From JAICND01 sp035281425 (GTDB lineage: Bacteria; Actinomycetota; Acidimicrobiia; Spongiisociales; ZC4RG35), in NCBI GenBank assembly GCA_035281425.1, contig DATEDX010000216.1, positions 1 through 8,976 on the forward strand: a stretch of 8,976 nucleotides of DNA, read 5' to 3'. The notes beneath the pieces are model-generated. The model was given only the letters and a program-made list of their open reading frames with translations, made no database searches and was not told the origin of the DNA. The position numbers and the translations under genes were made by a program. Positions 1 through 6,139 of the stretch are shown piece after piece (position 1 is the stretch's first letter; the number at the start of each line of letters is the position of its first letter).

Positions 1-999
1 GACCGGGCCGACAACGTGGTTCTGGTCTTTCACGCTCTCACCGGGAGCCAGCACGTGGCGGGCTACACCCCGGCGGTTCCCGAGGTCGACCGGTGGGCGA
101 CCGAGAACCAGACCGGGTGGTGGGAGGGTTTTGTCGGCCCCGGACTGGCCGTGGACACCAACCGGCTGGCAGTCCTATGCGTCAACTATCTGGGCGGGTG
201 CTACGGCACCACCGGTCCCTCGTCCCTCGATCCCCGCACCCAGAAGCGCTACGGGCCCAGCTTCCCGCCACTGCACCTGTGCGACATCGTCGACTCCCAG
301 CTACCGCTTCTTGATCACCTTGGGGTCGAGAAGGTGCGAGCGGTGGCGGGAGCCTCGGTGGGCGCCCTGCTCAGCCTCTCGATGGCCACCCGTTACCCCC
401 ACCGAGTTGACACGGTCATCTCCCTGGCCGGAGGCTTGGCCGGCACCACCCTTCACCGGATGTATAACTTCGAGCAGAAGCTGGCCATCTTCAACGACCC
501 CCACTTCAATGGTGGTAACTATTACGACGGACCTGCCCCCGAGGCCGGTCTGGCCCTGGCCCGAATCATTGGTCATAAGACCTTCGTCTCCTTGGAGGCG
601 ATCCGGCAACGAGCTCGGGACGAGATCATCGACCACCCCTACGTGAGGCACCCGGTCGAGTCCTACTTCTGGCACCAGGGTCAGAAACTCGTCATCCGCT
701 TCGACGCCAACACCTACATACGCATCCTCGACGCCTGGTCCAACTACGACCTCGTCGATGAAACCGGAGCCGAAAGTTACGTCGCTGCCCTCGAGGCCTG
801 CCGGGGCCAGCGGTGGTACGTGCTCACCATTGACAGCGACAGCTGCTTCTACCCCGATGAACAAGAAGGTTTGGTCAAGGCGCTGCTCGACGCCGGGGTC
901 GACGCCTCCTGGGTGCAGGTGTCGTCACCCAAAGGCCACGATGCCTTCCTCACCGAGCCGCAGCTGTTCGAGGCCACCCTGCGCGGCGCCCTCGCTTAG
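1..999 (+). CDS. metX: Homoserine O-acyltransferase (MetX), 5' truncated by the window edge
   Basis: It transfers an acyl group (acetyl or succinyl) from acyl-CoA to the hydroxyl of homoserine, the activation step of methionine synthesis, in the cytoplasm. The frame is open from base 1 (DRADN...), so the GTG at 16 is an internal codon; 332 residues are visible and roughly 40-50 N-terminal residues of this alpha/beta-hydrolase family are missing. Visible motifs, numbered from base 1: the oxyanion-region HALTGSQH (11-18), the nucleophile elbow GASVG with Ser119, the conserved RFDANTYIRIL stretch (about 233-243), the acid Asp280 in the SDSCFYP segment, and the catalytic His313 in GHDAFL. The elbow and acid-loop neighbourhoods differ from the usual GGSMGGMQ and SDWLFPP forms, but the triad is intact. 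The acyl donor cannot be decided by eye. The gene converges on the ABC permease gene with a 45-bp gap and no clear terminator. Confidence 0.93.
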   Translation, partial: DRADNVVLVFHALTGSQHVAGYTPAVPEVDRWATENQTGWWEGFVGPGLAVDTNRLAVLCVNYLGGCYGTTGPSSLDPRTQKRYGPSFPPLHLCDIVDSQLPLLDHLGVEKVRAVAGASVGALLSLSMATRYPHRVDTVISLAGGLAGTTLHRMYNFEQKLAIFNDPHFNGGNYYDGPAPEAGLALARIIGHKTFVSLEAIRQRARDEIIDHPYVRHPVESYFWHQGQKLVIRFDANTYIRILDAWSNYDLVDETGAESYVAALEACRGQRWYVLTIDSDSCFYPDEQEGLVKALLDAGVDASWVQVSSPKGHDAFLTEPQLFEATLRGALA

Positions 1000-1044
1000 G
1001 AGCACGAGGCATGGGCACCTGATCCAAGGCATCGCCCTCACACC

Positions 1045-2622
1045 TCACACCGGCGGCCGGTCGAGAAGTTCCAGCAAACGCTCACGGCGGCTGTCGAGAA
1101 GACCCTCCGCCATTCGCAGGCTCAAACGGTGGAGAAACCAAGCAGCCATGGCGGCGATCATCGCCCCCACCATGCCCTGCCACCATCCACCGGCGATGAG
1201 CGCCACCACCACCACCGCTCCGGCCGGAGCCGACACCACCGCCGCCGCCGCCAGTCCCACCAGGCTGGCGAGAAGGGTGGTCCCGGAGACATTCCTGCTG
1301 CCGAAGACATTGCTTTCCGGGAGGGGATAGGCACCAAGCACGGAGACGATGTTGCCGACCGCCAACCAGATGGCCAATACCGACCAGGCCGTGAAGATGG
1401 CGGCAGGAACGTGGCGGAGGTCGCCGACCAACAGCCCGGCGGTCACCGCCAAGACGACCATGGCCGGAAAGGCGAGGATGGCAACGGTCAGGTTCTTCCC
1501 TTCCAGCACCCGACGCAGATCCACCCCGTTCACCAAGTATGCCCAGAAGGAGCGGTCGTCCATTCCGAACTGGTTGAAGCCGGTGACGGTGGCGGCCATC
1601 CAAGCCAGGATCACCACCAAAAACGGTGCATATTCAGTGCCTAGCACCAGCCGCCCGATCCCAAATCCCAGCGCGGCTAACGCCACCGCCAAGCCGAGCG
1701 CCTGTGAACGGAAACGAGGATCGCGCCGCAACACCCGAAACTCCTTTCCCACCATGGCCGCCACCGGCGACGGGAAAGTGCGTAGCAGTTGCGGAACGAT
1801 CGATCCTCCCGTGCTGCCCGCACGACCCTGACCGGTTGCTCCGGGACTACGGGTCGCCAGCCGGGCCAGGCTCCGCTGCCAGCCCCACATCACCAGGGCT
1901 AGGGCGGCCGCTCCATAGATCCCTCGCCCCACCCCCGCCAGCCACTCGCCCCGAGCGAAGAGGACGATGCCCGATCCCAGCGCCCCGGGCGGTGTCCACT
2001 CGGCCCAGGCGCCCAACCTGGTCAGCGCACCGGTTATGTCGCCCGCCGCCGCCACCCCCAGCTGAAGAAATGTGGCTACGCCAACGATGCCGCCGGTCGC
2101 GGCCAGCACTGCCAGGTCCCTTCCCCGCCGGGTGGAGAGCAGGTCGGTGAGGAGGGTGGTCACCCAACGGGCGGCGGCCAAGCACCACAACAGGAATGTG
2201 ACGGCGAGAACAACGATGGGAGCGAGGGCGATGGAGCGGGGACGGGCACCGATGACGATCCCGACGGCGAGGAGAGCCGTGGCCAGACTTCCTGGTCCCA
2301 CCAGCGAGGCGGTAAGGATGCCCCCCACCATCTGTCCCGGCGAAATCGGCAACAGCTCCAAGCGCCGGGGCTCGATGGTCTCGTCCAGAGCTGCCGCCAC
2401 CACCGGGCCCGCCACCCAGGCTGCACCGGCCATGGCCAGAGCCAATGCCGCACCCGCCACCTCCCCCACCCGGGTGAGGACCGCCCCCAAAGTCCCCAAG
2501 GCCAGACCGACGACAAGCGCCCCCAGCCAGATTCCGATGAAACCCACGGTGGCCACCGGGCCGGCCCGCCGCAAGCGGTTGCGGATCAGACGCAGCTTCA
2601 GTCGGAGGAAGAGCCAAGCCAA
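1045..2622 (-). CDS. ABC-2 type transporter permease, about 11-12 membrane segments
   Basis: A 525-residue integral membrane protein, probably the transmembrane half of an exporter driven by the ATPase encoded just upstream. Long hydrophobic segments lie around residues 23-49, 52-78, 97-125, 131-150, 170-192, 232-247, 307-328, 331-350, 377-399, 404-428, 448-478 and 481-497. The chain looks like two related halves: each opens with a basic cytoplasmic stretch (RLKLRLIRNRLRR at 7-19; KEFRVLRRDPRFR at 293-305). The motifs RRLELLPISPGQM (86-98) and NQFGMDDRSFW (350-360) followed by LEGKNL resemble a large actinobacterial permease family. The start is TTG at 2622. It is chosen because a strong AAGGAG lies 10 nt upstream and because it overlaps the ATPase gene by 25 bp, which suggests translational coupling. 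The substrate is unknown. Confidence 0.85.
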   Translation of the reverse strand: MAWLFLRLKLRLIRNRLRRAGPVATVGFIGIWLGALVVGLALGTLGAVLTRVGEVAGAALALAMAGAAWVAGPVVAAALDETIEPRRLELLPISPGQMVGGILTASLVGPGSLATALLAVGIVIGARPRSIALAPIVVLAVTFLLWCLAAARWVTTLLTDLLSTRRGRDLAVLAATGGIVGVATFLQLGVAAAGDITGALTRLGAWAEWTPPGALGSGIVLFARGEWLAGVGRGIYGAAALALVMWGWQRSLARLATRSPGATGQGRAGSTGGSIVPQLLRTFPSPVAAMVGKEFRVLRRDPRFRSQALGLAVALAALGFGIGRLVLGTEYAPFLVVILAWMAATVTGFNQFGMDDRSFWAYLVNGVDLRRVLEGKNLTVAILAFPAMVVLAVTAGLLVGDLRHVPAAIFTAWSVLAIWLAVGNIVSVLGAYPLPESNVFGSRNVSGTTLLASLVGLAAAAVVSAPAGAVVVVALIAGGWWQGMVGAMIAAMAAWFLHRLSLRMAEGLLDSRRERLLELLDRPPV

Positions 2623-3365
2623 GTTAGGTCCACTCCTTCGGTATCGCCACCTCCCACCAGCTCAACAAAGACGTCCTGGAGGCGACGACCGGAGGTGATC
2701 GTATTGGTGGCTCCCTCGACCAGCACCCGCCCCTGATCGATGATGAGCAGGCGATCACAAAGACGCTCAACGACATCCATAGTGTGGTCGGAGAAGACGA
2801 CAGTGCCGCCGGCGCTGGTGAAGCGGCTCAGCGTCCGCTCCAGCACCTGCCTCGCCACCGGGTCGATTCCCGCAAAAGGCTCGTCCAGGAAGACGACCCG
2901 TGGGTTGTGGAGCAGGGCGCAGGCGATGGCGACCTTCTTGGTCATGCCCAAGCTGTAATCGGCCACCAAAACGTGAGCGACCTCGTCGAGATCGAGTAGC
3001 CGCAGCAGATTGGCGGACCGGTCGGCCACCACTGCCGCGTCCATGCCCCGCAGGAGCCCCGTGAACTCGACCAACTCCTTACCGGTGAGCCGGGTAAACA
3101 TGGCGGGGCTGTCGGGAACCATGCCCAATCGCCGTTTGGCCTCTGCCGGGTCGGTCCACACATCGTGTCCTGCTACCTCCACCGTGCCTCCATCCGGGCG
3201 CAGCAGGCCACAGGTCATACGCAAGAGGGTGGTCTTGCCTGCGCCGTTGGGGCCGCAGATCCCATAGAAGGAACCGGCGGGGATGTCGGCGGAGACGCCG
3301 TCTACCGCTACTTTGGATCCAAACCGTTTGGTGAGCCCCAGGAACCGAACCGCGGGACCGTTCAT
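2598..3365 (-). CDS. ABC transporter ATP-binding protein
   Basis: A 255-residue cytoplasmic nucleotide-binding subunit, expected to hydrolyse ATP for the adjacent permease. Walker A is GPNGAGKT (38-45), Walker B with catalytic Glu is VVFLDE (157-162), the D-loop region is GIDP (166-169), and the switch histidine is His194 in SDHTMD. Two elements differ from the textbook form. The Q-loop position carries Asp85 (MVPDSPA) instead of Gln, and the signature is SLGMT (138-142) rather than LSGGQ. Variants of this kind are known among EcsA- and bacitracin-type exporters, so it is probably active. ATG at 3363-3365 overlaps the TGA of the acyl-CoA dehydrogenase gene as ATGA. The local SD is weak, so re-initiation after the upstream gene is likely. 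The TGA at 2598-2600 lies inside the permease gene. Confidence 0.93.
   Translation of the reverse strand: MNGPAVRFLGLTKRFGSKVAVDGVSADIPAGSFYGICGPNGAGKTTLLRMTCGLLRPDGGTVEVAGHDVWTDPAEAKRRLGMVPDSPAMFTRLTGKELVEFTGLLRGMDAAVVADRSANLLRLLDLDEVAHVLVADYSLGMTKKVAIACALLHNPRVVFLDEPFAGIDPVARQVLERTLSRFTSAGGTVVFSDHTMDVVERLCDRLLIIDQGRVLVEGATNTITSGRRLQDVFVELVGGGDTEGVDLTWLGSSSD
2633..2638 (-). promoter_or_regulatory. Shine-Dalgarno site for the TTG start of the permease
   Basis: Read on the minus strand the site is AAGGAG, 10 nt before TTG at 2622, inside the 3' end of the ATPase gene. It is the clearest ribosome binding site in the leftward operon and is why the rare TTG start is preferred over later codons. 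Confidence 0.7.
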
Positions 3366-4537
3366 CCCTCGCCAGCCCGGAAAGCCGCGATGCCGGTGAG
3401 GGCTTGACCGAGGATCAGACTGTGGATCTCGTTGGTCCCCTCGTAGGTGTAGACGGTTTCCAGGTTGGCCATATGGCGGAAGACCGGGTATTCCAGGGTG
3501 ATCCCGTTGGCCCCGAGTACCGAACGGGCCAGACGGGCAATGTCGAGAGCCTGGCGGACGTTGTCGAACTTCCCGAAGCTGACCAGTTCCGGAGGGAGCC
3601 GCCCTTCGTCTTTGAGTCGTCCCAGGTGGAGGGCGAGCAGAGTTCCCCGGTTGACCCCCACCATCATCTCCACCAGTTTCTGCTGGGTGAGTTGAAAAGC
3701 GGCGATGGGCGAGCCGAACTGCCGGCGGGTAAGGGAATAGTCAAGAGCGGCTTCGTAACAAGCCCGCGCGGCTCCCATCACCCCGAACAAGATCCCAAAT
3801 CGGGCCTCGTTGAGACAGGACAGGGGACCTCGCATCGAGTGCACTCCGGGGAGGACGAAGTCATCCGGCACCCGCACCTGGTCCAACACCAATTCCGAGG
3901 TGATCGACGCCCGCAGGGACGCTTTGCGGTGGACCAGGTTGGCGGTGAAACCGGGGAGGTCGGTGGGGACGATGAAACCCCTGATCCCCTCATCGGTGCG
4001 GGCCCAGATGATGGCGAGGTCGGCAACGTTGCCGTTGGTAATCCACATCTTGGTCCCCTCGATCACCCAGTCACCCCCATCTCGTCGGGCCCGGGTCCGC
4101 ATCGACGCCGGATCCGATCCGGAATCCGGTTCGGTGAGGCCGAAACAGCCAATGAGTTCCCCCTGGGCCATGCCTGGCAGCCAAGTCTGCTTCTGCTCCT
4201 CGGACCCGAACTTCCAGATCGGGTACATGGCTAGCGATCCCTGCACTGAAACAAAGCTGCGGGTCCCCGAGTCGCCGGCTTCCAGCTCGATACAAGCTAG
4301 GCCGTAGGCGGTGGCGCTGGTCCCGGCACACCCGTAGCCCTCGAGGTGCATGCCCAGCAGACCGAGCGCTCCCATCTCCTTGGCCAGCTCCTTGGGGAAG
4401 GTGCCTTCTTCCCACCACCCGGCAACGTCAGGAAGGATGCGCTCCTCCACGAACCGCCGCACGGTGCTCTGGAGGAGCTTCTCCTCCTCGGAGAGCAACG
4501 ACTCGATCTGGAGGAAGTCTCTGGGGTCGGGCGCCAT
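3362..4537 (-). CDS. gcdH: Glutaryl-CoA dehydrogenase-type acyl-CoA dehydrogenase
   Basis: A cytoplasmic FAD enzyme of 391 residues that would oxidise, and in the classic family decarboxylate, glutaryl-CoA to crotonyl-CoA in lysine, tryptophan or aromatic breakdown. Visible features: the FAD/substrate motif CFGLTEPDSGSD (131-142), KMWITNG (163-169), RRQFG (271-275) and the catalytic base Glu366 in TYEGTNEIHSLILG. Arg93 in DSGTRS matches in position the arginine of human GCDH (Arg94) that contacts the distal carboxylate, and the stretches SVQGSLAMYPI and LRASIT are also GCDH-like. These favour glutaryl-CoA over a simple fatty acyl-CoA; a non-decarboxylating relative is possible. The ATG start is supported by the family-like N-terminus LLSEEEKLLQSTVRRFV. 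No SD is visible, and a 7-base repeat array begins 13 nt upstream, so a leaderless transcript is possible. It is first in a leftward operon with the ABC genes. Confidence 0.9.
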   Translation of the reverse strand: MAPDPRDFLQIESLLSEEEKLLQSTVRRFVEERILPDVAGWWEEGTFPKELAKEMGALGLLGMHLEGYGCAGTSATAYGLACIELEAGDSGTRSFVSVQGSLAMYPIWKFGSEEQKQTWLPGMAQGELIGCFGLTEPDSGSDPASMRTRARRDGGDWVIEGTKMWITNGNVADLAIIWARTDEGIRGFIVPTDLPGFTANLVHRKASLRASITSELVLDQVRVPDDFVLPGVHSMRGPLSCLNEARFGILFGVMGAARACYEAALDYSLTRRQFGSPIAAFQLTQQKLVEMMVGVNRGTLLALHLGRLKDEGRLPPELVSFGKFDNVRQALDIARLARSVLGANGITLEYPVFRHMANLETVYTYEGTNEIHSLILGQALTGIAAFRAGEG

Positions 4538-4549
4538 CCGATCGAGGCT

Positions 4550-4584
4550 ATCAGCTGTCAGCAGTCAGCCAGCAGCTGTCAGGA
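4550..4584 (-). repeat. Left 7-base tandem repeat array
   Basis: Five degenerate 7-base units. On the minus strand the unit is AGCTGAN (plus-strand form NTCAGCT), with variation mostly in the first and last bases. It begins 13 nt upstream of the ATG of the acyl-CoA dehydrogenase gene, where promoter elements would be expected. The same unit in opposite orientation ends the region at 5132-5166. Confidence 0.7.
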
Positions 4585-4632
4585 CTTCGCTCGTGGGGGA
4601 GGAAGGGGTCGCTTCGCTCCTGGCGGAGGAAG
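4585..4632 (+). repeat. Imperfect 21-nt direct repeat, period 27
   Basis: Copies at 4585-4605 and 4612-4632 start CTTCGCTC and end GAGGAAG. They agree at 19 of 21 positions; the differences are G to C at positions 9 and 13. They lie only in the left flank of the fold-back element, with no counterpart seen on the right. Confidence 0.65.
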
Positions 4633-4674
4633 CCGCTCTTCTCCTCCCAGGCGGCCCTTTGGCCCGACGTCGGG
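4619..4674. repeat. Stem-loop and adjacent 12-bp palindrome
   Basis: 4619-4632 can pair with 4638-4651 (12 of 14 positions) around the five-base loop CCGCT. It is followed by the perfect palindrome CCCGACGTCGGG at 4663-4674. Neither is followed by a T-run on either strand, so an intrinsic terminator is not supported. Its role is unknown; it may be part of the element's outer stem. Confidence 0.5.
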
Positions 4675-4790
4675 GGGGAGGGCCTGAAGGGGGGGACTAT
4701 TGCCATGCGGGTTGACGGGCCTCCTGTCAGTTCCGTGGGTGGTCAACGAAGAGAGAAGACAGTTGCAGACGGTCGATCGGGCGCCGAGCT

Positions 4791-4900
4791 GATTCTTTGG
4801 CGGCTGGGCCTCGCTCTCAACCTTCTTCGGTGTACCAGCCTCGTATCCGGGGCCAACACGCCAAACATGGCTGGGGGCGGGGCTGGGCCGCCAAAGAATC
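4791..4900. repeat. Inner long hairpin of the fold-back element (possible structured RNA)
   Basis: The basal stem is a perfect 14-bp match, GATTCTTTGGCGGC at 4791-4804 against its complement at 4887-4900. The interior pairs in register without gaps up to an apex at 4844-4847 (loop TATC, closed by GCCTCG with CGGGGC). Of the 40 or so inner positions per side, about half are Watson-Crick and several more would be G-U pairs when read as plus-strand RNA. That wobble excess on one strand weakly favours a plus-strand transcript. No known RNA family was recognised, and no promoter or T-rich terminator bounds it. Confidence 0.55.
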
Positions 4901-5131
4901 CGAAACGGGGTCAACGGCGATAGTCGAGGTCACGATCCGATTGACCGTTTGGGCACCTCGTTCTCTTCGCTGCTACTTAGTCGGATCCCATGGCCTCCAC
5001 CGCCAACACCCACGGAGACGCCAGGAGACCCCAAAAGACCGCGGCCTGGGTTTAGTAAAGGCGCATCAGGCCAAGCAGAGGAGGATGCGTCAGCTGTTGG
5101 AGGCCCATCGGCGTTCGGTCGGCTCTGGCCG

Positions 5132-5166
5132 AAAGCTGATGACTGATAGCTGAAAGCTAATTGCTG
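5132..5166 (+). repeat. Right 7-base tandem repeat array, overlapping a stop codon
   Basis: Five units on the plus strand with consensus AGCTGAN (seen as AAAGCTG and ATAGCTG in another phase), the same unit as the left array but in opposite orientation. The TAG stop of the leftward 254-residue gene (5157-5159) lies inside the fourth unit, and the fifth unit supplies its last two codons. Confidence 0.7.
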
Positions 5167-5921
5167 TAGGTGATCGCAAAAGCCGGCGCCCAGCGGCTCA
5201 TGAGTTCGCCGTATCGCTCACCGGCCGTGGTCCAATCGCCGTCCTTCAAGGCCGCCAGGGATTCCCAAACCTCCCGAACTGACTCGTCGAGGGCAAGGTC
5301 GGCCTCAGGGAAGAGGTCGGCCACCCGTCCGTAGTCGAGTTCGATCATCGAGTCCACCGGGAAACCGGACAGCCAGGAGCCGAAGTCGCTCAACTCGGCC
5401 AGGATCCCGGCCGGCATCTCCACCTCGGTGAGGATGGCCAGCGCCCGTTCCAGGCGGTCGACCCCGTCGGAAAGGCCGGTTCGATAGCGAAGGTCGGGAC
5501 GGCTCCCCGAGTTGTCGAAGAGCCGTTCCTCGGGAGCGAAAGGGACGAACCAGCGGATGGGCACGTGCCAGGCGGAGGTAAGGATGTGGGAGCGAATTCC
5601 AGGCTCGCGGCGCTGCAACGATCGCAGCTCGGTGACTGCTTGCCGTGCCACCGCTTCCGGTATCAACACCGCCCGCCCCGACACTTCGAGCGCTTGATGC
5701 AGGGCCAGGACACCTTCCAGGATCCGAAGCTGGGGGCGGCGGGGGCAGACGAACCTTCGGCCCCGCCACTCGGTCATCCAGGCGTCTTCGATCATCGACT
5801 CCCCCACGAACCCGTAGGGCTCCCACCGGCGGGTGGGACGGTCGGGACCGTCGGCGTGTTCATCGCAGAACGGCACCCGTTCCTCGGGTAGATACACCCG
5901 CAGGTAGGCCGACTTGATCAT
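5157..5921 (-). CDS. Conserved-looking protein of unknown function, 254 residues
   Basis: I do not recognise a characterised family. The N-terminus MIKSAYLRVYLPEE vaguely recalls uncharacterised actinobacterial proteins that begin with a YLRVYEP-like motif. There is no signal peptide, membrane segment or clear catalytic motif. Features visible are a Trp/Arg-rich segment (WMTEWRGRRFVCPRRP, about 48-63), a predicted helical region (about 66-105), WHVPIRWFVPF (about 118-128) and an acidic C-terminal half with LSDGVDRLERALAIL and VREVWESLAALKDGDW, suggesting a soluble, mixed alpha/beta protein. ATG at 5921 follows AGGA at a 7-nt spacing. The final SN codons and TAG fall in the 7-base repeat array, so the native C-terminus may have been altered by the repeat. 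It is monocistronic and divergent from the E1 gene. Confidence 0.8.
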   Translation of the reverse strand: MIKSAYLRVYLPEERVPFCDEHADGPDRPTRRWEPYGFVGESMIEDAWMTEWRGRRFVCPRRPQLRILEGVLALHQALEVSGRAVLIPEAVARQAVTELRSLQRREPGIRSHILTSAWHVPIRWFVPFAPEERLFDNSGSRPDLRYRTGLSDGVDRLERALAILTEVEMPAGILAELSDFGSWLSGFPVDSMIELDYGRVADLFPEADLALDESVREVWESLAALKDGDWTTAGERYGELMSRWAPAFAITYSN

Positions 5922-6138
5922 CCGTTCATCCTAAGTCGCCAGGGCAATCAACACATCCCACAGTTAGACTCAAACGGGAGCAAGGAAGGGACCCTGTCCT
6001 GACGATCTCCAATATCGATCCCTGGGCGGTACTTCTCCTTCTTCGCTTCGGCCAGAGGTCGTTCGCCTTCGAGTCCCGCACCAGCGGGACTCAGTTGTTT
6101 TACAGGGAGGTTTGGTTCGACATGGAGTTGACGTCCTG
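5922..6138 (+). promoter_or_regulatory. Divergent intergenic region and leader of the E1 gene
   Basis: This region must hold the promoters of both the leftward 254-residue gene and the rightward E1 gene. A TANNNT hexamer (TAGACT, 5965-5970) could be a plus-strand -10 element, but no convincing -35 is seen, so no promoter is called. The leader contains a terminator-like hairpin (6071-6101), an upstream stretch that can compete for its 5' arm (6026-6034), GGGAGG near 6104-6109 and a five-codon ORF. Together these suggest attenuation, which is inference. Confidence 0.4.
6071..6101 (+). terminator. Rho-independent terminator-like hairpin in the E1 leader
   Basis: A perfect 9-bp stem, GAGTCCCGC (6071-6079) with GCGGGACTC (6084-6092), has a four-base loop ACCA and is followed by AG and TTGTTTT. 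It points rightward. No rightward gene precedes it in the intergenic space, so it would end the E1 leader transcript about 38 nt before the E1 ATG. On the minus strand the downstream side is not T-rich. Confidence 0.6.
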
Positions 6139-6139
6139 A
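6122..6139 (+). other. Five-codon leader ORF overlapping the E1 start
   Basis: ATG at 6122 opens a MELTS reading frame that ends in TGA at 6137-6139, and the last A of that stop is the first base of the E1 ATG at 6139 (TGATG). GGGAGG at 6104-6109 is about 12 nt upstream of this ATG, a better spacing than for any in-frame E1 start. It may be a translationally coupled leader or chance. Confidence 0.25.

Larger units (their letters stand above)
4550..5166. repeat. Composite fold-back element filling the intergenic region (long imperfect inverted repeat)
   Basis: There is no credible gene between 4538 and 5156; the open frames there have no family-like content. Hand alignment of the plus strand against its reverse complement gives colinear matching blocks: 4681-4687 with 5066-5072 (7/7), 4722-4726 region with CCAGGAG near 5022-5028, 4732-4741 with 5007-5016 (10/10), 4747-4754 with 4962-4969 (8/8), 4769-4780 with 4937-4948 (11/12), and 4791-4804 with 4887-4900 (14/14). 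The right arm is longer because of two extra stretches of about 26 and 32 nt. The outer ends are 7-base arrays in opposite orientation. No target-site duplication could be identified. A decayed MITE-like element or long-hairpin RNA is inferred. The promoter of the acyl-CoA dehydrogenase operon must lie in or next to it. Confidence 0.6.

Noticed and set aside
301..864. Long open frame antisense to metX
   Set aside because: It is a codon-bias shadow of a clear metX frame, with no family-like sequence of its own.
1000..1044. Bidirectional terminator between the convergent metX and permease genes
   Set aside because: The 45-bp gap contains no stable inverted repeat with a T-run on either strand.
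2072..2698. Long plus-strand open frame antisense to the permease
   Set aside because: It is basic and low complexity, and it opposes a well-supported membrane protein with matching operon overlaps.
4579..5153. Open frames of 65-118 codons on both strands between the acyl-CoA dehydrogenase and the 254-residue gene
   Set aside because: Their compositions look like translated structured or repetitive DNA (Arg/Pro/Gly rich, no hydrophobic core), they cross both repeat arms, and none has family-like motifs or a good ribosome site.
4538..5176. Target-site duplication (GATCG near 4540 and 5171) flanking the fold-back region
   Set aside because: A five-base match is expected by chance at this distance, and it does not abut the ends of the heptad arrays.
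6040..6092. tRNA 3' half suggested by TTCGAGTCCCGCACCA
   Set aside because: The five bases either side of the TTCGAGT loop do not pair as a T-stem, and no cloverleaf or 5' acceptor strand could be found upstream.
6020..6101. T-box riboswitch suggested by GGGCGGTAC followed by a terminator hairpin
   Set aside because: The conserved T-box sequence is not matched (no ACCGCG), and the space upstream is too short for the large stem I with a specifier loop.
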